From Endomicrobium sp. (GTDB taxonomy: Bacteria > Elusimicrobiota > Endomicrobiia > Endomicrobiales > Endomicrobiaceae): a DNA stretch of 10,818 bases. Below are positions 1 through 5,246 of this stretch, one piece after another. Below the pieces are notes generated by a model. The model searched no databases, was not told where the DNA came from, and saw only the letters and a list, made by a program, of their open reading frames with translations. The translations under genes were made by a program, and so were the position numbers. How positions within the stretch are numbered: position 1 is the first letter of the stretch; each line of letters starts with the position of its first letter. The DNA lies in contig JAISIG010000025.1 of assembly GCA_031262135.1 (NCBI GenBank), positions 1 through 10,818 on the forward strand, in the 5' to 3' direction.

Positions 1-327
1 ATGATTTTAACAGCACCATTAGCTATATTAGTACTTGGAGATAGTAACCTTGCATATGAAGGGTATTTACCACAGGATTGTGCTGCTTCAACTCAAAATA
101 TATTGCTTGCAGCAACAGCCAAAGGATATGGATCTGTTTGGTGTGGAATATATTCAAATACTAGTAGAGAGAAAGCTATATCTATGCTTTTTAAATTACC
201 AAATAATATTAAACCATTTTCTCTTGTAGTTATAGGAAAAAAAAGTGACATTAGCGAAAATAAAGTAGACGTTATAGAAAAAAAACAATACTTGACTAAT
301 AAAGTTAAATATGAAACATGGAATTAG
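1..327 (+). CDS. Nitroreductase family protein, 3' part only
   Basis: This is the C-terminal part of an FMN-dependent nitroreductase-like oxidoreductase; such enzymes move electrons from NAD(P)H to nitro compounds, quinones or similar acceptors in the cytoplasm. The 108 visible residues match the family's second half. They include the block QDCAASTQNILLAA (residues 26-39), then GYGSVWCGIY (42-51) and a Leu-Pro near residue 66 leading into the last strand, FSLVVIGKK. Family members are usually about 170 residues, so some 60-80 N-terminal residues, including most FMN-contacting Arg/Ser positions, lie upstream. The ATG at base 1 is almost certainly an internal Met (it aligns with the 'MLLEAPLAIVV' strand), not the start. 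The gene ends in TAG and overlaps argS by 10 bp, so the two are probably co-transcribed. The physiological substrate cannot be told. Confidence 0.85.
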   Translation: MILTAPLAILVLGDSNLAYEGYLPQDCAASTQNILLAATAKGYGSVWCGIYSNTSREKAISMLFKLPNNIKPFSLVVIGKKSDISENKVDVIEKKQYLTNKVKYETWN

Positions 328-2012
328 ATGATACAATACAACATTATATAGCTAAGGAGTTTGACAAAATTGTAACCTATTATCTCAAGATAAAAGGTTA
401 CAATAGTCAACATAAAATTCATTGTTCTGTAGTAATCCCACCAAAATCTATTAAATATGATTTTTCTATCAATCTTATAATGGGGATATCTCATACCTTA
501 GGAATTGATCCTTTAAGTCTTTCAGAAGAATTTTTTAGTTTGATTGTAAAAAACCCAAGGTTATCACAAATAATTGAGGATATAACTTTAGTCAAACCTG
601 GTTTTTTTATTAACTTTAACATACAAAATAAGATTGTAGTTAAACAAATAAAAAAGATTCTCAATCAAAGAGCAAATTATGGAGCTTACCCTAAGAATAG
701 TAGAGAAAAAGTAATAATTGAATTTATTTCTGCAAATCCAACAGGTCCATTGCATATAGGACATGGAAGGGGGGCTGCGATTGGTGAAGCTCTGTCTAGA
801 ATATTAAAACATTTAGGATATGAAGTCGTTAAGGAATATTATTTAAATGATTTAGGTAATCAAATGCGAATCTTAGAAGAGTCTGTTAAATTCCGTTATA
901 AACAATTACAGGGTAAGATAATACATGCTCCAAAGGAATATTATAAAGGACAATATATTTTTACTATTGCTAAACGATTGTTGCATAAATATAATAAAAT
1001 GTCTAATATTGTTGATTTAAGAACAGAAATTATAAATGATATTGTTGGATCTATAAAACATGATATACAACAGCTTGGAATAGAATTTGATAGTTGGTTT
1101 TATGAAAGCAGTTTATTAAAAAATGCTAATAATTCAAACAATAATCAGATCACTGAAATAATTAAACATCTTTCAGATAAAGGATATACGTATTTGAAAA
1201 ATGATGTTTTATGGTTATCAACTACTCAATTTGGAGATGATAAAGATAGAGTATTACAAAAAATTGATGGTCAATATACATATTTTGCATTAGACATAGC
1301 ATATCATATTAATAAATTAAAAAGAGGATTCAAACAGATAATAAACGTATGGGGTGCAGATCATTATGGATATATTTCTAGAATAAAATCATTCATAAAG
1401 ATGCTTGGATTAAATCAAAAGATTATCAATATTGTGCTTTACCAACTTGTTTCACTTGTAAAAGATAATCATATAGTTACAATGTCAACAAGAGAAGGTG
1501 AATTTATTCCTTTAAATACTATTATTAATAAAGTTGGAGCTAATATATGTAAGTTCTTCTTTTTATTAAGAGATCCATATTCGCATTTAGAATTTAATTT
1601 ACAATTAATGCAAAGCAATATAAAACAAAATCCTTTATTTTATATTCAATATGCTTATGCAAGATGCAGTTCTATTTTAAAAGCTAGTAAAAAACTTGAT
1701 AGAATTGTATTAGATGTTGATGTTGATATAACTGTATTAAATACAGAAATAGAACGATCCTTAATTAAATATCTTATCATCTACAATGATATATTAGAAA
1801 CGTGTAAAAGAAACATGAGTCCACACTACCTAACAGTATATTTAATTAAACTTGCAGATGTATATCATAAATTTTATGAAATGTGTCCAGTTCTTCTACA
1901 TGGAAAGAATATTGTATTAGAAGCTTCTAGGTTAAAGTTAGTTGAATGCGTAATGATAATAATTCATAATGTCTTTAATTTACTTGGAATTTCTCCAATG
2001 GATACTATGTAA
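318..2012 (+). CDS. argS: Arginyl-tRNA synthetase
   Basis: Class Ia synthetase that joins arginine to tRNA-Arg in the cytoplasm using ATP. The 564-residue length is normal. An N-terminal tRNA-binding (Arg_tRNA_synt_N-like) domain covers about residues 1-110. The catalytic Rossmann fold begins with ISANPTGPLHIGHGRG, with HIGH at 146-149. WGADHYGY lies at 345-352. The second signature is the family variant MSTREGEF at 389-396 in place of KMSKS, which is common in bacterial ArgRS. The C-terminal DALR anticodon-binding domain starts near NPLFYIQYAYAR (438-449) and ends with the usual LLGI motif. The start at 318 lies inside the end of the nitroreductase gene (10-bp overlap) and has no clear Shine-Dalgarno sequence, so translational coupling is likely. 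Arg codons used are mainly AGA/AGG with a few CGA/CGT; I found no CGG. Confidence 0.97.
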   Translation: MELDDTIQHYIAKEFDKIVTYYLKIKGYNSQHKIHCSVVIPPKSIKYDFSINLIMGISHTLGIDPLSLSEEFFSLIVKNPRLSQIIEDITLVKPGFFINFNIQNKIVVKQIKKILNQRANYGAYPKNSREKVIIEFISANPTGPLHIGHGRGAAIGEALSRILKHLGYEVVKEYYLNDLGNQMRILEESVKFRYKQLQGKIIHAPKEYYKGQYIFTIAKRLLHKYNKMSNIVDLRTEIINDIVGSIKHDIQQLGIEFDSWFYESSLLKNANNSNNNQITEIIKHLSDKGYTYLKNDVLWLSTTQFGDDKDRVLQKIDGQYTYFALDIAYHINKLKRGFKQIINVWGADHYGYISRIKSFIKMLGLNQKIINIVLYQLVSLVKDNHIVTMSTREGEFIPLNTIINKVGANICKFFFLLRDPYSHLEFNLQLMQSNIKQNPLFYIQYAYARCSSILKASKKLDRIVLDVDVDITVLNTEIERSLIKYLIIYNDILETCKRNMSPHYLTVYLIKLADVYHKFYEMCPVLLHGKNIVLEASRLKLVECVMIIIHNVFNLLGISPMDTM

Positions 2013-2013
2013 T

Positions 2014-2043
2014 TTGATAAAAAATAAAAAAGTTTTATATAAT
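2014..2043 (+). promoter_or_regulatory. Near-consensus sigma-70-type promoter for the two-unit protein gene
   Basis: TTGATA (2014-2019, five of six bases of the -35 consensus) is separated by 18 bp from a perfect TATAAT (2038-2043). It begins 2 bp after the argS stop codon and would start transcription near 2050, about 50 nt before the ATG at 2100. TATAAT-like strings are common by chance in this AT-rich DNA; two more occur at 2077-2082 and 2092-2097. The pairing with a good -35 at suitable spacing is what supports this call. Confidence 0.5.
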
Positions 2044-2083
2044 CACTCAAACAATAGATAATCAGTAAATTCCAAATATAATA

Positions 2084-2090
2084 GAGAGGG
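2084..2090 (+). promoter_or_regulatory. Ribosome binding site of the two-unit protein gene
   Basis: GAGAGGG lies 9 nt before the ATG at 2100 and fixes that start. It is among the clearest Shine-Dalgarno sequences in the window; argS, alaS and the amidase have none that I can see. Confidence 0.6.
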
Positions 2091-2099
2091 ATATAATCA

Positions 2100-2348
2100 A
2101 TGATTGAAAAGGTTCAAAAAATTGGATTAAAAAGAGAGACTGGATATCTTTATTTTATTGATAAACAAGGTGATGTATCTAGATCTGCTATGGCTAGAGG
2201 ACGTAAAAATAATCAATATGGCAATCAGTCTTCTAAGATTATTAAAATTGGATTAAAAAGAGAGACTGGATATCTTTATTTTATTGATAAACAAGGCGAT
2301 ATATCTAGATCTGCTATGGCTAGAGGACGTAAAAAAATTACAAGTTGA
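2100..2348 (+). CDS. Small basic protein of two near-identical repeat units, family not recognised
   Basis: I do not recognise this 82-residue protein. It is built from two copies of a 30-residue unit, at residues 7-36 and 49-78 (period 42), separated by a 12-residue polar linker rich in Asn, Gln and Ser. Each unit reads KIGLKRETGYLYFID, then KQGD, V or I, then SRSAMARGRK; the only protein difference between copies is Val26 versus Ile68. The pattern GYLYFIDKxGDxSR looks like two beta strands joined by a tight DKxGD turn, followed by a strongly basic tail. The protein is rich in Lys/Arg and has no signal peptide, membrane segment or Cys, so it is probably soluble and may contact nucleic acid or the ribosome (inference only). 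It has its own promoter and a good ribosome binding site, suggesting strong expression. It ends in TGA, 2 bp from the end of the convergent murI. Confidence 0.8.
   Translation: MIEKVQKIGLKRETGYLYFIDKQGDVSRSAMARGRKNNQYGNQSSKIIKIGLKRETGYLYFIDKQGDISRSAMARGRKKITS
2118..2209 (+). repeat. Direct repeat, copy 1 (92 bp)
   Basis: First copy of a 92-bp direct repeat inside the two-unit gene; it matches 2244-2335 at 90 of 92 positions with an offset of 126 bp (exactly 42 codons). The differences are T2171/C2297 (silent, Gly) and G2175/A2301 (Val to Ile). Identity stops sharply at both ends. Confidence 0.97.
2244..2335 (+). repeat. Direct repeat, copy 2 (92 bp)
   Basis: Second copy of the in-frame direct repeat. 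Near-identity at synonymous sites shows that the copies arose recently or are kept alike by gene conversion; protein-level selection alone would not preserve the third codon positions. Confidence 0.97.
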
Positions 2349-2350
2349 AT

Positions 2351-3187
2351 TTATAAATTTTTTTGCTGGACATTATTGATTGTTTGAAAAAAAAATTTTT
2401 GGCCTATTGTCTGAAATTTGTTTGGATTATCGCTTACGAAAAATAATATATTCCCATGATTCTTGTTATAAATATTATTTGTTAGTTTCATATTATATAA
2501 TATGTTATACGTCTCATAAGCCGTTGCTTTAGCTGAATCAATAATTTTAATATTTTTATTTCTTATATATGATGCAAATATATTTTTTATAAGCAAATAA
2601 TGAGTACATCCTAAAATTAAAGTATCTATATCATAATATAATAACTTTTCTAGGTAATTTATTGCTATTGTAGATATTACGTTTGTATTATTACTAAATC
2701 CTTCTTCAATAAGTGGTACCAAGAGTGGACAGCATTGTTGGTATATTTTTAATTTTTTATTAAAATGGTTAATGGTTTTTGGATATACTTGACTAATAAG
2801 AGTACTTTCAGTACATACAATGCCTATTTTTCTATGACAAGATGAGGTTAGTGCAAGTTTAACTCCAGGTAGGATAACCCCTATTATTGGAATTCTAATT
2901 TTATTTTGTATTGCAGGTAAGGATACAGTAGCAGATGCTGTGTTACATGCTATAACTATTAATTTTACATTACATTTAATAAAGAAATTTATGATTGGAA
3001 TTATATATTCTCTAATAGCATTTCTTGATTTTGAGCCATATGGACTATGCATTGTATCCCCAAAATAAATTATATTTTCATATGGTAATATTGTATGTAT
3101 AGCAGACATAATTGATAATCCACCAAAACCTGAATCAAAAATACCTATTGGATCATTGTTTTTTACTCTTCGATTACTTTTTATCAT
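2351..3187 (-). CDS. murI: Glutamate racemase
   Basis: Cytoplasmic, cofactor-independent racemase converting L-glutamate to D-glutamate for the peptidoglycan stem peptide. The sequence has the family's two catalytic cysteines in their usual settings: Cys81 in VIACNTASA and Cys194 in LGCTHY. It also has the N-terminal IGIFDSGFGGL (14-24) and YFGDTMHSPYG (41-51). The length of 278 residues is normal, with a C-terminal FFVSDNPNKF tail seen in part of the family. The ATG overlaps the TGA stop of the upstream amidase gene (ATGA, 3184-3187), so translation is probably coupled; a weak GGA lies 9 nt upstream inside the amidase gene. The stop is 2 bp from that of the convergent two-unit gene, leaving no room for a terminator between them. 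Presence of this gene implies that the organism makes peptidoglycan. Confidence 0.96.
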   Translation of the reverse strand: MIKSNRRVKNNDPIGIFDSGFGGLSIMSAIHTILPYENIIYFGDTMHSPYGSKSRNAIREYIIPIINFFIKCNVKLIVIACNTASATVSLPAIQNKIRIPIIGVILPGVKLALTSSCHRKIGIVCTESTLISQVYPKTINHFNKKLKIYQQCCPLLVPLIEEGFSNNTNVISTIAINYLEKLLYYDIDTLILGCTHYLLIKNIFASYIRNKNIKIIDSAKATAYETYNILYNMKLTNNIYNKNHGNILFFVSDNPNKFQTIGQKFFFQTINNVQQKNL

Positions 3188-4782
3188 CTATTTTTTTCCA
3201 TGTACCTGCAATAATTGTTAATTCCTTTATATATTGCCATAGCTAATATATTACGAAATTTTTTAGAGTTTAGTTTTTTTTCCTGCTTAAAATTACTTAA
3301 AAAAGCACTTTCAATAATAATAGATGGCATATTGGTATACCTTAAAATCATAAAATTCCCCTGTTTAATTCCTCTAAGATTAATTTTTACTTTACTTTTT
3401 AATTCATTCTTAATAAAATTACATAATATTGCAGAATCATTAATATATTTGTTAATTGATAAAGATTTTAAAATCTTATTTACTGATGTTATTTTAGAAT
3501 TTTGTGCAAATTTACATGCTGTATTTTTACGAATTGCTGTCTTAACAGCCTCATTGTTATTATTTTGATATGATAAAAAATAAATTTCAAAACCTGCTGC
3601 ATTAGAATTTGTACTTGAATTACAATGAAGTGAAATAAATAGAATAGCATTTTTATTATTAGCAACTTTGGCTCTATCAATTAAAGAAATGAAGACATCA
3701 TCATATCGTGTTAAAACAATTTTATAGTTGGTATATCTTTCAAATAATTTTTTTATTTCTTTTGCTAATAATAAATTTATATCTTTTTCCCTAGTTCCAG
3801 TTACACCTATTGCTCCTGGATCTTTTCCACCATGCCCAGCATCAATAACGATAATTTTATGTCTTTTTTTATAGTTACTAGCACTATGAAATTTATTGAT
3901 TTTTTCATTTACTGTTTTTTGTCTTGGTTTGTATGACTTTGTACCTGCTGCAAATAGATAATATACTTTTTGTTTGTTATTTAACGTTAATTTTTTCAGA
4001 TAGCTTATAGATATATTAATTTTATGTATTCTATAAGGTATAATATTTATACACTTAGGCAATATACTAAAATTTATCGTTATGATTGCGTTATTATAAA
4101 AATTTTTACATAGTATACTTTTTAGTATTCCGTCATTTAATATAATATTATGTTCTTTATTAACATGCCCATTCAATATTTTAATTACAATCTTAGTTGT
4201 ATTTTTTTTTAATATAACATATTGTAACGCTTTTTCACATTTTAAAGTTATTTTTGTTTGGCATTTATTCACAGTATAATCTATACTGGATATATTTTGG
4301 CTTGTTATTATAAAAAGTGTCGAAGTTTTTGGATTGAAAGTAATCATTGTATCAGTAAGTTTTATAAAATTTTTTAAAGAAAAAAAGGAATATGGAATGT
4401 AGATTTCATTATTAATTATTTTTGCTGAAAAAGGCATTTTTTCAGTTGTACTACCAGAAAATACAATCTTATTACTGTTGACCAAAATAAATATCTTAAT
4501 ATTATTTAAGTAAATAGTTAAACTTGTTTTTGGTTTATAAATTATATGCCCATTATATATTTTAGCAATCATTTTGGCTGGAAAATAGTAAGTTTTATTG
4601 TCGTTGTAAACTTTGATTTTAGAGAAAACTTTATTATTTATTTTAATACTTATATTCTGAGGGGATAACATATATTTCTTTTTAGCTTTAGCATCACATA
4701 TATTAACATTAAGACATAGCAAGATAGAAAATATATATATATAAATGAATAATAATATTTTTTTGCTAGAGCATATTTGCAT
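3184..4782 (-). CDS. Exported N-acetylmuramoyl-L-alanine amidase (AMIN plus Amidase_3)
   Basis: Zinc-dependent cell-wall hydrolase that cuts the bond between MurNAc and L-alanine, acting outside the inner membrane in cell separation or wall turnover. The 532 residues start with a signal peptide or membrane anchor (basic Lys7-Lys8, hydrophobic core about 9-24, possible cleavage after Ala31). Residues about 44-135 resemble the copper-amine-oxidase N-terminal-like beta domain. Residues about 163-260 look like an AMIN domain, which targets amidases to the wall or septum. The catalytic Amidase_3 domain spans about 308-525. Zinc ligands are visible as His317 (DAGHGG), Glu332 (REKDIN) and His386 (SLHCNSS), with catalytic Glu491 (IIESAFLSN). 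It is the first gene of a pair with murI. There is no convincing Shine-Dalgarno sequence before the ATG at 4782. The family call is firm; the two N-terminal domain calls are weaker. Confidence 0.92.
   Translation of the reverse strand: MQICSSKKILLFIYIYIFSILLCLNVNICDAKAKKKYMLSPQNISIKINNKVFSKIKVYNDNKTYYFPAKMIAKIYNGHIIYKPKTSLTIYLNNIKIFILVNSNKIVFSGSTTEKMPFSAKIINNEIYIPYSFFSLKNFIKLTDTMITFNPKTSTLFIITSQNISSIDYTVNKCQTKITLKCEKALQYVILKKNTTKIVIKILNGHVNKEHNIILNDGILKSILCKNFYNNAIITINFSILPKCINIIPYRIHKINISISYLKKLTLNNKQKVYYLFAAGTKSYKPRQKTVNEKINKFHSASNYKKRHKIIVIDAGHGGKDPGAIGVTGTREKDINLLLAKEIKKLFERYTNYKIVLTRYDDVFISLIDRAKVANNKNAILFISLHCNSSTNSNAAGFEIYFLSYQNNNNEAVKTAIRKNTACKFAQNSKITSVNKILKSLSINKYINDSAILCNFIKNELKSKVKINLRGIKQGNFMILRYTNMPSIIIESAFLSNFKQEKKLNSKKFRNILAMAIYKGINNYCRYMEKNR
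4731..4743. repeat. (AT)n microsatellite in the amidase signal-peptide region
   Basis: About six AT dinucleotides lie within codons for the hydrophobic core (IYIYI) of the amidase signal sequence. A dinucleotide gain or loss would shift the frame and remove the enzyme. Confidence 0.75.
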
Positions 4783-5153
4783 ATTTATAAGTGTAAACTA
4801 CTATATATTTTACTGTTTAACTATATTTTTTTTAGAAAAATATAAATTTACTTCTTAATTTAATAATATATAAGGGCTAGTATAATTAATAATATACTTC
4901 CTATAAAAATCATTCTTTCTTAAATACACTAAGTTGTCTAAAAAGTACAAAGGAATTCTCAAGCTTTGTGAGCATAATAAATAATAATATTGTAATTGTA
5001 TAAAAGCTGTTTTTGTAAAAAGTTATATTATAAAAATATCTATATAAATCAGTTTTTTTATTAGTTTTAAATCATTTTACAATGAAGAAAAATTTGTAGA
5101 TAGATATGTAATGACAATTTTTTTCAAATTGAGTTACTATCAAATATAAACTA
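4783..5153. other. Gene-free stretch upstream of the amidase gene
   Basis: These 371 bp hold no gene that I can support. They must contain the promoter for the amidase-murI pair, but I see no convincing -35/-10 pair. On the minus strand two tiny overlapping reading frames occur: 4910-4975 (21 codons, starting MLTKLENSF) and 4860-4913 (17 codons, hydrophobic, starting MIFIGSILL), joined by an ATGA stop/start overlap. Neither has a ribosome binding site or a recognisable family. A weak hairpin (5115-5131, 6-bp AT arms) follows the tRNA but lacks a U-tract. The stretch may be the remains of a lost gene. Confidence 0.6.
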
Positions 5154-5227
5154 GCGCTCGTACGGATTTGAACCGTAATCCAAGGCTTCGGAAACCAAAG
5201 GCTTTATCCAATTTAAGCTACGAGCGC
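5154..5227 (-). tRNA. tRNA-Arg (anticodon CCG), atypical and possibly degenerate
   Basis: Read on the minus strand, 74 nt fold as a tRNA. The acceptor stem GCGCTCG/CGAGCGC pairs perfectly (7 bp). The D arm is GCTT/AAGC with TTGGATA in the loop, the A after GG being the A20 arginine identity base. The T arm TACGG/CCGTA encloses the standard loop TTCAAAT. The best anticodon loop is TTCCGAA, giving CCG, which reads CGG (Arg). The anticodon stem is poor: TTGGT against GCCTT gives two G-C pairs, one G-U pair and two U-U mismatches. The discriminator base is U and CCA is not encoded. The gene lies 19 bp after alaS on the same strand, so it may be cut from the alaS transcript. The tRNA nature is clear; the anticodon and its working state are less certain. 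Confidence 0.8.
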
Positions 5228-5246
5228 TTTTCTTTACTTTTTACTC

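Noticed and set aside
2092..2097. TATAAT just before the small gene as an additional promoter
   Set aside because: It lies between the ribosome binding site and the start codon; transcription from it would skip the binding site.
3215..3568. Plus-strand 117-residue hydrophobic open frame within the amidase gene
   Set aside because: It is antisense to the conserved Amidase_3 domain; the hydrophobicity is a by-product of AT-rich sequence read on the other strand.
5115..5131. Hairpin (CAATTT/AAATTG arms) after the tRNA as a terminator
   Set aside because: The stem is only 6 bp, mostly A/T, with no U-tract after it on the minus strand.
5191..5206. Reading the tRNA as tRNA-Gly(TCC) with loop TTTCCGA, prompted by the U discriminator
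   Set aside because: In that register the anticodon stem has essentially no pairs, and the D-loop A20 favours arginine.
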